Shown here: in pieces, positions 15,610 to 24,135 of the stretch
Position numbering within the stretch: the first letter of the stretch is position 1
Layout of the letters: every line of letters begins with the position of its first letter
Assembly (NCBI GenBank): GCA_965365465.1
Contig: CBDUBU010000022.1
Coordinates: forward strand, 1-25,580
Reading direction: 5' to 3'
DNA from: CBDUBU01 sp965365465
GTDB lineage: Bacteria; Bacteroidota; Rhodothermia; Rhodothermales; DASSAV01
Length of the DNA stretch: 25,580 nucleotides
Program-made: the position numbers and the translations under genes
The notes under the pieces: model-generated
Told to the model about the DNA's origin: nothing
The model's database searches: none
Seen by the model: the letters and a program-made list of their open reading frames with translations, nothing else

Positions 15610-16590
15610 ATGCCCGATTCTACCGGTGACGCACAGCATCAGCAGCCTACCATACTGGGGCTGAATATAGGAGAAGTGAAAACCGTTGTCGTGGAGGGTA
15701 CACGGCGTGCGGAGATTCTCCAGCGCAACGAGATGGCGACGGCGGGCCATTTTCCTTTCGACAGGATTTTCCCGGTATTGAGCGGGCTGATAGCCAATAC
15801 GATGGAGAAAGCCAGGCGGCAGGAGAGGCAGATTACCGCCCTGAGCGTTTCGGTTGGCGGGCCTTTGCAAATTGAGGAAGGCAGGCTGATCGATCCGCCT
15901 CACTTGCCGGGCTGGCATGGGGTTCGCCTCAAGGAAAGGCTTCAGGAGCGTTTCCCGGAGGCGCCTGTCTATGTAGAACGAGACGCCGATGCCGCAGCGT
16001 TGGCGGAGTATATCTACGGCATCGGAAAGGGACGCAGCGACTTGCGCCGTCTGGTGTACCTTTCGCTGGAAGGCAGGTTGAGCGCAGGGTTGATTCTCGA
16101 CGGACGGTTGCTCCGGCTGGCTGTCGGGGTCGCCGAGTTTGACTCCGAATCACTCGGCGGAATGGGCGCCTCTGGGCCTGAACAGGGTGTATCGTGGGAT
16201 GAAACGGTGGCTGGCGCTTCGGTTTTGCAGCAGGCATCCCGGCTTTTTCCGGAAAGGTGGGGGGGCAGGGTCTCATTGCATGAGGTTGTGGCTGCCATCC
16301 TGGAGGATGATCCGGAGGCGCTGGCGGCAGCGGCAGCGGCAGGAAGCAGCCTGGGGCGCATCCTGTCCAAGTTGATCGATGCGTTGCACCCGCAGGTAGT
16401 CGTACTGGGTGCGCCCGCTTATGCGCTCCGGGAACGCTTGCTCACACCTCTGAGAAGGACCATTGCGCTGGAAACTTCGTCACAGGCGAACTCTTGCGAG
16501 GTTGTTCCGGCAGCCCTGGGCCGCTCGCTGGGAGATGTGGCTGCTCTGATGGCTGCTCTGGGAAGTCCTGAAGTTGCTTCTGCTCGTTAA
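15610..16590 (+). CDS. ROK-family protein with degenerate ATP-binding motif
   Basis: Overall architecture is that of the ROK sugar kinase/repressor family (ASKHA fold): SVSVGGPLQIEEGRLIDPPH at about 79-98, VERDADAAALAEYIYG at about 122-137 with the likely catalytic Asp125, and a late VVVLGAPAYALRE segment. Two family hallmarks are altered. The N-terminal D-x-GGT phosphate loop reads NIGEVKTVVVEG, and the CGCGxxGC zinc cluster is missing. There is no N-terminal helix-turn-helix, so it is not a ROK repressor. It may be a divergent glucokinase-like enzyme or a pseudokinase. I use the ATG at 15610 (326 residues) rather than an upstream TTG at 15577. It lies between fbp and the rhamnose isomerase-like gene, in line with a sugar-related role. 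Confidence 0.8.
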   Translation: MPDSTGDAQHQQPTILGLNIGEVKTVVVEGTRRAEILQRNEMATAGHFPFDRIFPVLSGLIANTMEKARRQERQITALSVSVGGPLQIEEGRLIDPPHLPGWHGVRLKERLQERFPEAPVYVERDADAAALAEYIYGIGKGRSDLRRLVYLSLEGRLSAGLILDGRLLRLAVGVAEFDSESLGGMGASGPEQGVSWDETVAGASVLQQASRLFPERWGGRVSLHEVVAAILEDDPEALAAAAAAGSSLGRILSKLIDALHPQVVVLGAPAYALRERLLTPLRRTIALETSSQANSCEVVPAALGRSLGDVAALMAALGSPEVASAR

Positions 16591-16727
16591 GTGCGCTATA
16601 ACCATTCCGTCGGCGAAAAAGTGAAGCCTGTACTGGACCATTTTGAGCCGGAGCCGTAACCTGAAGCAGTAACGTTCCAGCACAAGTGAATACCATCTGT
16701 TCCTTTGTTCAAACTTATCCTCTTTTT

Positions 16728-18011
16728 ATGCTTGACCACGATCGTATCAGCGAGTTGAACCGCCAGTGTGAGGCGGACCATAGGAAAGATTACGATTACC
16801 TGGGTGAACAATTGCACCGCCGAGGTATTTCCCTGGATGCAGTGGTCAAGAAGGTGCGCGCTTTTGAAGTGGCGATCCCTTCGTGGGCGCTTGGAACCGG
16901 AGGAACGCGGTTCGGCCGCTTTCCGGGTCCTGGTGAACCGCGAGATGTGTACGAAAAGCTGGATGACGTAGCCGTGATTCACCGGCTAACAGGCGCCGCG
17001 CCGCGTGTGTCGCTTCATATTCCGTGGGATGAACCGGAAGACCCCCGCGCTTTGAAGCAGCACGCGCAAATACTGGGGCTGGAATTTGATGCCGTGAACT
17101 CCAACACCTTTCAGGATCAGCCCGCGGCCCCACTGAGTTACAAATTCGGCTCGCTCTGCCACACGGATGCCGGAGTGCGCGAGCAGGCAATCGAACATCA
17201 CCTGCACGTCATCGAAGTAGGCAAGGCGCTGCACTCGAAGGCGCTCTCGGTCTGGCTGGCCGACGGGAGCAACTATCCCGGTCAGATGCATCTGCGCCGG
17301 AGCTTTGATCGAACATTGGAGGCCCTTGCGCGGATCTACGCTGCGCTGCCGGAGGACTGGAAACTTTTTACGGAGCACAAGCCCTACGAACCGGCCTTTT
17401 ATGCTACTGTAGTGCAGGATTGGGGATCTTCCTATCTCCTTGCGCAACAGCTTGGAGAAAAAGCAAGCTGCCTGGTAGACCTCGGGCACCACCTTCCGAA
17501 TACCAACGTGGAACTGGTGGTCGCTCGTCTCATTGCTGCGGGTAAGCTTGGCGGATTCCACTTCAACGACAGCAAGTACGGCGACGACGATCTTACCACC
17601 GGCTCTATCCAGCCCTATCGCCTTTTTCTGGTCTTCAACGAACTGATTGACGCGACTTGCGAAGGCATTGCGGGGTTCGATCCGGCCTATATGATCGACC
17701 AGAGTCACAATCTGAAGGACCCTATGGAGGCGATGCTTCAGAGTGTGGAAGCTTTGCAGCGCGCCTGCGCCCAGGCGTGGCTCGTAGACCGGGACGCGCT
17801 TGCCGGCTATCAGGAGGCCAATGATGTGCTTATGGCGGAACGGATGCTCAAGGAAGCCTTCGAGACAGACGTGACGCCGCTTGTGGCAGAGGCGCGGCTC
17901 CGGCAACAGGCGGCGCTCAACCCAATTGCTGCGTTTCGGGCTTCCGGGTATCGTGATCTGGCATCGGAGCGCCGCGCAAGTGTAGTCTATGCTCCTCCAC
18001 AGAGCTTGTAG
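16728..18011 (+). CDS. L-rhamnose isomerase-like sugar isomerase (RhaI type)
   Basis: This TIM-barrel metal-dependent isomerase probably interconverts L-rhamnose and L-rhamnulose. The 427-residue form (ATG at 16728) begins MLDHDRISELNRQCE. Characteristic stretches are FEVAIPSWALGTGGTRF, SVWLADGSNYPGQ, FTEHKPYEPAFYATVV, LVDLGHHLPNTNVELVV and GGFHFNDSKYGDDDL, which supply the histidine, aspartate and glutamate metal ligands. It resembles the RhaI group rather than E. coli RhaA. A GTG at 16686 could extend it by 14 residues. No rhamnulokinase, aldolase or rhamnose transporter is adjacent, and the exact substrate could be another deoxy or 6-carbon sugar. Last gene of the plus-strand series; 39 bp from the convergent epimerase gene. 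Confidence 0.9.
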   Translation: MLDHDRISELNRQCEADHRKDYDYLGEQLHRRGISLDAVVKKVRAFEVAIPSWALGTGGTRFGRFPGPGEPRDVYEKLDDVAVIHRLTGAAPRVSLHIPWDEPEDPRALKQHAQILGLEFDAVNSNTFQDQPAAPLSYKFGSLCHTDAGVREQAIEHHLHVIEVGKALHSKALSVWLADGSNYPGQMHLRRSFDRTLEALARIYAALPEDWKLFTEHKPYEPAFYATVVQDWGSSYLLAQQLGEKASCLVDLGHHLPNTNVELVVARLIAAGKLGGFHFNDSKYGDDDLTTGSIQPYRLFLVFNELIDATCEGIAGFDPAYMIDQSHNLKDPMEAMLQSVEALQRACAQAWLVDRDALAGYQEANDVLMAERMLKEAFETDVTPLVAEARLRQQAALNPIAAFRASGYRDLASERRASVVYAPPQSL

Positions 18012-18050
18012 ACGTTCAGCGTGTCCCGTCGTGGCAACCAGCGATTCGCC

Positions 18051-19040
18051 TCATGCCGGCCAGGCAGACCTGTAAGACCGGATCATACGATCCAGCAGGT
18101 TATCAAAGGCAGGGTCAATGGCGCGGCGGGCAGGATCGGCATCGTACCATGAAATGATCTCGCGGGCGCCCTGCGCGAAGGAAGTTACCGCCTGCCACTC
18201 CGGGACGATCTTCTTGATCTTCGCGTTATCGAAGATCATACTGTGGGTTTTGTCCCCCAGGAGGCTGTCTCCCCATATGGGATCGAAGGCGGCGATATAA
18301 TCTGAAGGAAGATGCACGAAGTCCGGTTGCGCTCCGGCGGCTCCGGCAAGCGTTTCAAAAATCTGGTTCCAGGTCAAGAGTTCGTCTGACGTAATATGAA
18401 AAGCTTCTCCAAGCGCGTCCGAGTGGCCTAATAATCCAGTAAAAGCATTGGCAAAGTCGGCATGGTGGGTCAAGGTCCAGAGCGATGATCCGTCGCCATG
18501 CACTACCACAGGTTTGCCGGAGCGCATACGGTCGATGACGGTGTAGCCGCCATGCACCGGGAGCATCGTTTGATCGTACGTGTGGGAGGGCCGCACGATA
18601 GTTGCAGGGAATCCCTTTTCAAAGAATGCTTGCCGCAAGCGCTGTTCGCAGGCGATCTTGTTGCGTGAGTACTCCCAGCGTGGATTCTCAAGCGGGGTTT
18701 GCTCCGTTACGGGAAGGCGTTGGGGCGGGGTCTGGTAGACGGATGCGGAACTGATGAAAATAAACTGTCCGGTTCGACCAGAAAAAAGCCGTAGGTCTGT
18801 TTCAATATGATCCGGCGTGTAGGCAATCCAGTCTGCCACTACGTCGAAGGTGCGCCCTTCCAGAACCCCGGCAACCGAGTTCACATCCCGGATGTCTCCC
18901 TGTATGATGCTTGCGCCTTCAGGAACGGGGCGAGCCGAACGGCCCCGATTGAGAAGGAAGAGGTTGAATCCCCGTTCAACGGCTGCCTGTGAGCAGGCCG
19001 AGCTGATGACGCCGGTTCCTCCTATGAAGAGTATGTCCAT
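18051..19040 (-). CDS. NAD(P)-dependent epimerase/dehydratase-like protein
   Basis: This is an extended short-chain dehydrogenase of 329 residues. The N-terminal Rossmann motif is MDILFIGGTGVISSACS (nucleotide-binding glycines 7, 8 and 10). NRG at 31-33 sits where the cofactor 2'-phosphate or hydroxyl is read. The catalytic SSASVYQ (98-104) and Y124-x3-K128 (YSRNK) are present. The sequence is close in style to the CSP41-like/NAD-epimerase group that acts on nucleotide sugars or related polyols; substrate cannot be told. The ATG at 19040 puts the Rossmann motif at the N-terminus. It follows the DUF3592 gene by only 5 bp, so the two should be one transcript. Confidence 0.9.
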   Translation of the reverse strand: MDILFIGGTGVISSACSQAAVERGFNLFLLNRGRSARPVPEGASIIQGDIRDVNSVAGVLEGRTFDVVADWIAYTPDHIETDLRLFSGRTGQFIFISSASVYQTPPQRLPVTEQTPLENPRWEYSRNKIACEQRLRQAFFEKGFPATIVRPSHTYDQTMLPVHGGYTVIDRMRSGKPVVVHGDGSSLWTLTHHADFANAFTGLLGHSDALGEAFHITSDELLTWNQIFETLAGAAGAQPDFVHLPSDYIAAFDPIWGDSLLGDKTHSMIFDNAKIKKIVPEWQAVTSFAQGAREIISWYDADPARRAIDPAFDNLLDRMIRSYRSAWPA

Positions 19041-19045
19041 GAGAA

Positions 19046-19561
19046 TCAGGAAAGCGTTGCTGTCTGTGGAGCCGCAGGTTCCTCCAGTACGTTTCGCTGC
19101 GCCGGATCTCCTTTGCGCCGCAGGAACCTGTTCCAGGCGAAGACCCCGACAGCCAGAAGCACGAAGCCGACGAAGCACATCACGGCGTTGATGGCGGCCA
19201 GCCGCCAGTGCGCCCTCCCAACGGAAGCAATGATGATCTCCTGTGCCGCTCCCGGCAACACCCGAACGTCAACCGTTTTCTTTCCTTCAATGAGCGGAAC
19301 GAAAGAATGTGGAAGCGACATCCTCTCATGCTCAATGACCCGTCCGTCGGCGAGACGGACGCGCAGGCTCACGTAGTCGTAGGAAATCTCAACGCGGTCG
19401 GTCGATTCGAAGTCCATGATCTCCGCTGTGGCCGCGATTCCGTTTTCCAGCGTATAGCGTAAATCGAGCGCGACCTTTATCTGGTTAACGGTCAGGAAGA
19501 GCAGAAGGGCTGGAGCAAGCCAGAGCAGCCGCGCGATGAGCGAAGAAGTGTTAAACTGCAC
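19046..19561 (-). CDS. DUF3592-type membrane protein
   Basis: This 171-residue protein has membrane helices at about 10-30 and 121-144 flanking a beta-rich soluble domain with the pattern GIAATAEIMDF, SYDYVSLRVRLADGRVIE and VDVRVLPGAAQEI. The two-helix, central beta-domain layout matches DUF3592, a family of unknown function. The C-terminal tail is basic then proline/alanine rich. It is the first of a two-gene unit with the epimerase-like gene 5 bp downstream. A 96-bp gap separates it from the HNH gene. Role unknown. Confidence 0.8.
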   Translation of the reverse strand: MQFNTSSLIARLLWLAPALLLFLTVNQIKVALDLRYTLENGIAATAEIMDFESTDRVEISYDYVSLRVRLADGRVIEHERMSLPHSFVPLIEGKKTVDVRVLPGAAQEIIIASVGRAHWRLAAINAVMCFVGFVLLAVGVFAWNRFLRRKGDPAQRNVLEEPAAPQTATLS

Positions 19562-19657
19562 GTTGTGGCATCAGGAGAGGTTCTGCAATTATGATCCTGT
19601 TGCACACGCTCTATGCAACGGGTGGTTCCTGGATTTTCGCGCTCCCTCCGGTCAGGA

Positions 19658-20158
19658 TCAGACCAGGAAAAGGTAAGGCTTCCATGCCTCATGCACCGTC
19701 CCTATGTAGTCGCGGATAAACATGACATGGGTAGGACGGAAGGGCTTTCGGAGCAAAGGCATACTCGCTTCTTCCGGAGTGCGGTTCCCCTTGCGATTAT
19801 TGCACCGGGTGCAGGCGGCAACCAGATTGTCCCATGTGTCGCGCCCGCCGCGTGAGCGAGGCATTACGTGGTCGATCGTTAGCAAATCCCGGCTGCCGCA
19901 ATACTGACACCGAAAGCGATCCCGGCGAAGGACGTTCTTGCGCGAGATCATGATGCGTTTGTAAGGCACCGCAACGTAGGCCTTCAGGCGAACGATGCTG
20001 GGGCATGGCACGTGGCGACTGGGAGAGCGAACGAACTGATCAGGGAGGGATTCGACGATGTCCGCTTTCTGAAGGAGGATGAGGATAACAGCACGCTCGA
20101 CGCTGCAGAGCGTCAGAACGCTATAATCCTGGTTCAAGACGAGTACAGGAGAATTCAT
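19658..20158 (-). CDS. HNH endonuclease family protein
   Basis: This is a 166-residue HNH nuclease. The N-terminal half (VLVLNQDYSVLTLCSVERAV) is typical of a widely conserved small HNH family found outside mobile elements. The nuclease core holds zinc cysteines Cys84/Cys87 (CQYC) and Cys116/Cys119 (CTRC), catalytic His97 in TIDHVMPRSRGG, and the final NNRKG. The start at 20158 places VLVLN at the N-terminus; a further ATG at 20209 would add 17 residues. No intron, phage or restriction methylase gene adjoins it, so a housekeeping or DNA-repair role is more likely than restriction; that is inference. The 254 bp upstream, to 20412, holds no gene and presumably its promoter. Confidence 0.93.
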   Translation of the reverse strand: MNSPVLVLNQDYSVLTLCSVERAVILILLQKADIVESLPDQFVRSPSRHVPCPSIVRLKAYVAVPYKRIMISRKNVLRRDRFRCQYCGSRDLLTIDHVMPRSRGGRDTWDNLVAACTRCNNRKGNRTPEEASMPLLRKPFRPTHVMFIRDYIGTVHEAWKPYLFLV

Positions 20159-20412
20159 GGCGAGCAATCCTCGATGCCGGTTCGGCGGTTCACGCTGAAA
20201 GCCGGGCATCCGCAGGCACGCGCCACAGGAAATATGTCAAGCAGGGTTTTAGGGAAGACCTGACCTCCTTGTATGGATCGACTGTAGCCGATATACATCC
20301 TGCAACAGGCTCAACCGGCAACGACGGCGACGCCCGGCATCCTACTCGTAGCGCCTAAATGTAACGCAATAGATCCTTTAGCGAAAGGGAAATATGAGGC
20401 CGTAACGTTTTT

Positions 20413-21234
20413 TTATCGCCTCTGGTCGGTCTTGAAGCAAATCACTTCGACCTTGTCTCCTGTCTGAACTTTTCCCGGTGCAACCGGGATGAGATTCTGG
20501 CCGAACATGACCTTGCCTTTCCGGGTCCGGTACTGCGCCAGCGTGCGGAGAGGTTCCTTCCCCGATGATTTTCCCGTCGATTGGTCTACTGTTGTAACGA
20601 CACAGCGGGCGCATGGCTTGACCACGCGAAAAACGGCTCTTCCGATGCGGATTTCTTCCCACGTATCCTCAGCATGGGCTTCGCAGTCTTCGATCACGAG
20701 GTTAGGCCGGAACCGGTTCATGGGCGCAGGGGCATCGAGACGGGTATTCAGTTCGTGCAGCGAAGATTCAGAAAGAAGAAGCACAGGGTACCCGTCTGCG
20801 AAACTCACGTAATCATCCCCGACTGCATATTCGGGGTTGACGGGCCGGAAGCTGTCATCAGGCATATACACGAGCCGGCACTCTGTCTGGAGGAACCTCG
20901 TAAACCAGTCATCGATGATCGGGCCGGCAACCACAGCGTCTACGGTATCGTCCCACACCCGTACTGAAATGCGTTTCGCTTCCGTACATGGTGCGTTTAC
21001 TTCCAGCGTTTCCATACCGGGCGCGTTCAGAACAAGACCGGATCCATCTTGCAGGCCGACGCGAATGAGCGCCATGTGATGGTGAACGCGTTGGGTCAGG
21101 AACCGGTTTTCGGCATCCACCAGCATCCATCGCCGGTCGTGCGCCAGGCCGCGTTTCTCTACATATGCTTCCTTGAGGCTAAAGCCTGCCGCCGATTTGA
21201 TCGGGTACACATAGATGCTGCTGAGTAGGGGCAT
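20413..21234 (-). CDS. MOSC domain protein (YcbX-like)
   Basis: The 273-residue protein has an N-terminal MOSC_N beta-barrel (IYVYPIKSAAGFSL, GLAHDRRWMLVD) and a C-terminal MOSC domain. The latter has NRFRPNL at 173-179, VKPCARCVVTTVDQSTG with Cys208 and Cys211, and GQNLIPV near 245-251. In this family one conserved cysteine coordinates or receives the molybdenum cofactor, and YcbX-like proteins reduce N-hydroxylated compounds with a redox partner. No fused ferredoxin domain is present here, unlike E. coli YcbX, so an external electron donor would be needed. The ATG at 21234 lies 19 bp after the M28 peptidase stop; it is probably the last gene of that cluster. Confidence 0.92.
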   Translation of the reverse strand: MPLLSSIYVYPIKSAAGFSLKEAYVEKRGLAHDRRWMLVDAENRFLTQRVHHHMALIRVGLQDGSGLVLNAPGMETLEVNAPCTEAKRISVRVWDDTVDAVVAGPIIDDWFTRFLQTECRLVYMPDDSFRPVNPEYAVGDDYVSFADGYPVLLLSESSLHELNTRLDAPAPMNRFRPNLVIEDCEAHAEDTWEEIRIGRAVFRVVKPCARCVVTTVDQSTGKSSGKEPLRTLAQYRTRKGKVMFGQNLIPVAPGKVQTGDKVEVICFKTDQRR

Positions 21235-21253
21235 AATGCATTCAGAACAGGGG

Positions 21254-22195
21254 TCAGGGTTGGGCGCGGCGCGATACACGCGCAATGTCTGTGAGGTTTT
21301 CGTCCAGCGTTATCAAGGCTGCGATAATGATGTTCACCGCTTGCTTGAAAAAGCCGGGGTCGATGCGCTCGAAGTCATCCGTAGACTCGTGATAATCCGC
21401 GTGGTCCTCAACGCCGAAGTACAGAAAAGGGATATGGGCCTGATGGAAAGGGGCGTGATCCGAAGAATATGTCCAGTCTTTAACCTGGCTTGATCCGGGC
21501 TGGTCATGGCCTGGAATAATCCTGATTTCACTTCCCGCTGCTATGCTCTCGAGGAAAGGTTTCAGGAAAGGGTAATGAAACACGCCTGCTGCATAGAGTT
21601 CATTCCGGTCATTACGCCCGATCATATCCAGGTTGACATTCATCGCCATTTGGTCCGGCCGAACGGGTGGATGTTTTACAAGCGCCCGCGCTCCCTGAAG
21701 TCCGATCTCTTCGGCGTCCAGAACGGCAAAAAGAATGGAATGAGCAGGCGGATGATGGTGGAAATAGCTTGCGGCTGCAAGCAGGCCGGATACACCGGAG
21801 GCATTGTCGTCGGCTCCGTTGTATATCTTTCCCTGTTCCACGCCCAAATGGTCGTAGTGCGCAGTTAATACAAGAAAAAGTTCGGGCTGCGTCACGCCTT
21901 TTATGTACCCGAGCAGGTTAATTCCATAAGCTTTTGAACTGCTCCCTGTTTCGGAAAGAGGAAAAGGATGCTCGTAGGAGGGGCCGAAACGTCGAACGCC
22001 GCGGGAAGCCAGCGCTTTTGCAAGATAGGTTCGCGCCTTTTTGCTTCCGTTGGTGCCGGTGCGTCTTCCTTCCAGAGAATCTGAGGCAAGCACCTGAACG
22101 TCTTTCAGCAACCGTGCCGGATCAAACCTTTCCTGAGATCGCGCCGGTGCAGAGAAGAGCAAGCACACCAGAAGAGCAACGGAGCATTTTTTCAT
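21254..22195 (-). CDS. Secreted M28-family zinc aminopeptidase
   Basis: This 313-residue exported metallopeptidase has a signal peptide MKKCSVALLVCLLFSAPARS. Two-zinc ligands are His113 (TAHYDHLG), Asp130 (GADDNASG), Glu163 with catalytic Glu162 (DAEEIGLQG), Asp190 (NLDMIGR) and His269 (DYHESTDD). All M28 active-site residues are intact, so it should be an active periplasmic or extracellular aminopeptidase. The ATG at 22195 is favoured because it starts the signal peptide; a longer frame from 22273 would overlap the upstream gene. It sits between the TPR/tail-anchored gene (11-bp gap) and the MOSC gene. Confidence 0.94.
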   Translation of the reverse strand: MKKCSVALLVCLLFSAPARSQERFDPARLLKDVQVLASDSLEGRRTGTNGSKKARTYLAKALASRGVRRFGPSYEHPFPLSETGSSSKAYGINLLGYIKGVTQPELFLVLTAHYDHLGVEQGKIYNGADDNASGVSGLLAAASYFHHHPPAHSILFAVLDAEEIGLQGARALVKHPPVRPDQMAMNVNLDMIGRNDRNELYAAGVFHYPFLKPFLESIAAGSEIRIIPGHDQPGSSQVKDWTYSSDHAPFHQAHIPFLYFGVEDHADYHESTDDFERIDPGFFKQAVNIIIAALITLDENLTDIARVSRRAQP

Positions 22196-22206
22196 GGAGC
22201 GAAAAA

Positions 22207-22650
22207 TCATACCCAGGCAAACGCAGCAAGGCCGGTTATGGCTGTGACCAGCAACAAGGCAAAAGAGAGACAACCTTTCTGCTTTTTGACCGCCGCCGCT
22301 CCGCCAAGCCGCGCTTCTTCATGGGCCTGCGGTTTCTTCGGCGCCCGTTTGGGGCGGGTATCGGAAGCCTGCATACCCTGCGCAGTTTTGAGCCTGCGCT
22401 CGATGAGAACCCGCTTGCTCGATATACCGCGCCGCTGCTCCAACTTGAGTGCTGTTTCCAGCGCTTCAATTTCTTCATCGTGCATCTCACGATTGCGATA
22501 GATAGCCGCTAACCGGTCATACGTGAATGCAGTGTCGCACCCCTCCTCGGCGTTTTTCAGATAGAGTTCAAGCGCCTTATCGGTTTCTCCCTGTGATTCA
22601 AGCTCTTCCGCGCGTTCATTACGCTCGAACCAGAGGCGTTGGTTGTCCAT
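22207..22650 (-). CDS. Small TPR-like protein with C-terminal membrane anchor
   Basis: The 147-residue protein has no signal peptide. Residues about 8-75 look like two helical TPR-type repeats (ERAEELESQGETDKALELYLK and the segment starting AFTYDRLAAIYRN). A basic, low-complexity linker follows (98-125, rich in Lys, Arg and Pro), then a hydrophobic segment at about 127-146 that ends at the very C-terminus. This implies a tail-anchored inner-membrane protein with a cytoplasmic TPR head. The ribosome-binding site is unusually strong for this window. It is the first gene of a minus-strand cluster with the M28 peptidase and MOSC genes. I do not recognise a named family; partner binding is the likely role. 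Confidence 0.75.
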   Translation of the reverse strand: MDNQRLWFERNERAEELESQGETDKALELYLKNAEEGCDTAFTYDRLAAIYRNREMHDEEIEALETALKLEQRRGISSKRVLIERRLKTAQGMQASDTRPKRAPKKPQAHEEARLGGAAAVKKQKGCLSFALLLVTAITGLAAFAWV

Positions 22651-22655
22651 TGAAA

Positions 22656-22661
22656 CCTCCT
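22656..22661 (-). promoter_or_regulatory. Strong Shine-Dalgarno before the TPR gene
   Basis: AGGAGG on the minus strand, five bases before the ATG at 22650. It is a full match to the anti-SD core, unlike most genes in the window, and fixes this start. Confidence 0.8.
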
Positions 22662-22819
22662 CCTGGCTTGGTTATCCGGGCAGCAGTGTGTAACGTCGCT
22701 TCCGGAGCGAAAACGGAAAATAAAGCACCCCCAACCTCCTGTGATCAGGGCAGAGGTTTGTCAAGATACTGCACCACAGGAAAAACGACCATTTTGATCT
22801 TTAAACCGAACACTCCTTC

Positions 22820-24046
22820 ATGAAATCCCATCCTCTCACCTTTCAAAACAGGCAGGGACAGTCCCTCGCGGCTCTCCTGGATACTCCGGTTGACGACGAG
22901 CCGGTTGCTTATGCCTTATTTGCGCATTGTTTCACCTGTTCAAAAGACCTGAGTGCGATCGCTAACATTAACCGCGCCCTGACCAGGGCGGGCATCGCAG
23001 TGCTCCGGTTCGACTTCACGGGCCTCGGAGAGAGCGAAGGCGAATTTTCCAGTACACATTTTTCGTCAAACGTCGATGACATCGTCGCGGCGGCGCGTTT
23101 TATGCAGGAAACACTGGAGGCTCCTGCCATTCTCATCGGACATTCCCTCGGAGGCGCTGCGGTGCTGCAGGCGGCCGTGCATATTCCCTCAGTCGCCGCC
23201 GTGGCGGTGCTGGCAGCGCCGGCAAAGCCCGATCACGTTACGCGAATGCTGGCCGATTCTCTGGAAAACATTCAAGAGCGCGGCGCCGCCGATGTCGTCC
23301 TGGCCGGCAGGCGCTTTACGATATCCAGCGCGTTTCTCGATTCCTTGCAGACGCCGGAAATGCAGGACGTCATCGCACAACTGAACCGGGCGCTCCTTGT
23401 ATTGCACAGTCCTGTGGATCAGATTGTCGGCATTGAGAACGCATCAGAGATATTCCAGCAAGCCCGTCACCCCAAAAGTTTCATTTCTCTGGATAGGGCT
23501 GACCATTTGTTGTCGGATGAAGCTGATTCGCGGTATGCGGGTGAGGTCATTGCCGCGTGGGCAGGCAAATACATCGGAGCGTCCCAGAAAGAGCGCAAGC
23601 AAGGCCCTCCCGATGACAACCGCATCGTCGTCGAGACGGGCAGCCAGGGCCTCTGTACGGAAATCCTTGCGAATGGTCACGCGCTGATAGCCGACGAACC
23701 GGAGGCCGTAGGAGGTTCCAACATGGGACCCACACCCTATGATCTTCTTGTGGCCGCGCTCGGAGCCTGCACCTCGATGACCTTGCGTATGTATGCTGAT
23801 CGGAAAGAGTGGCCGCTTGAAGCCGTCACGGTGAGGCTCAGGCATCAGAAAATCCATGCAAAAGACGGCAAGCAGGAAGGAAACTCCCAGGCCCGGATTG
23901 ACCATATCGAGCGTGAGATCGAAATGCGCGGAGCGCTGGACGAAGCCCAACGAGCGCGGCTTCTGGAGATTGCTGACCGCTGCCCTGTACACCGAACCCT
24001 TCACGGAACGGTGGTTGTCCAGACGAAAGCGAGCGAAGATGTGTAG
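22820..24046 (+). CDS. Alpha/beta hydrolase - OsmC fusion protein
   Basis: Two enzymes are joined in 408 residues. Residues about 1-255 are an alpha/beta hydrolase with the nucleophile elbow GHSLGG (Ser109), acid Asp200 (HSPVD) and base His229 (DRADHLL). Residues about 265-405 are an OsmC-like peroxidase domain with Cys317 (LGACTSMTLRMYA) and Cys388 (DRCPVH), the pair used to reduce organic hydroperoxides. This fusion is a recognised arrangement in several bacterial phyla; a plausible job is to release and reduce oxidised or esterified lipids, but the substrate is unknown. Both active sites are complete. The gene diverges from the TPR gene across 169 bp and precedes galactokinase by 89 bp. 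Confidence 0.94.
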   Translation: MKSHPLTFQNRQGQSLAALLDTPVDDEPVAYALFAHCFTCSKDLSAIANINRALTRAGIAVLRFDFTGLGESEGEFSSTHFSSNVDDIVAAARFMQETLEAPAILIGHSLGGAAVLQAAVHIPSVAAVAVLAAPAKPDHVTRMLADSLENIQERGAADVVLAGRRFTISSAFLDSLQTPEMQDVIAQLNRALLVLHSPVDQIVGIENASEIFQQARHPKSFISLDRADHLLSDEADSRYAGEVIAAWAGKYIGASQKERKQGPPDDNRIVVETGSQGLCTEILANGHALIADEPEAVGGSNMGPTPYDLLVAALGACTSMTLRMYADRKEWPLEAVTVRLRHQKIHAKDGKQEGNSQARIDHIEREIEMRGALDEAQRARLLEIADRCPVHRTLHGTVVVQTKASEDV

Positions 24047-24135
24047 AAGAAAGAAACCTGCAGCGCCAAGTTATGGCGCGTGGTTTATTTTCTGTGCCGA
24101 CGGATTCCCTGCTTCAATCAAACTGCCAGATCTCG

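Noticed and set aside
16986..17906. A 306-codon minus-strand frame antisense to the rhamnose isomerase-like gene
   Set aside because: Same reason: the plus-strand gene is well supported and the antisense product has no family features.
18850..19191. Plus-strand 113-codon frame across the DUF3592/epimerase junction
   Set aside because: It covers two supported minus-strand genes and has no features of its own.
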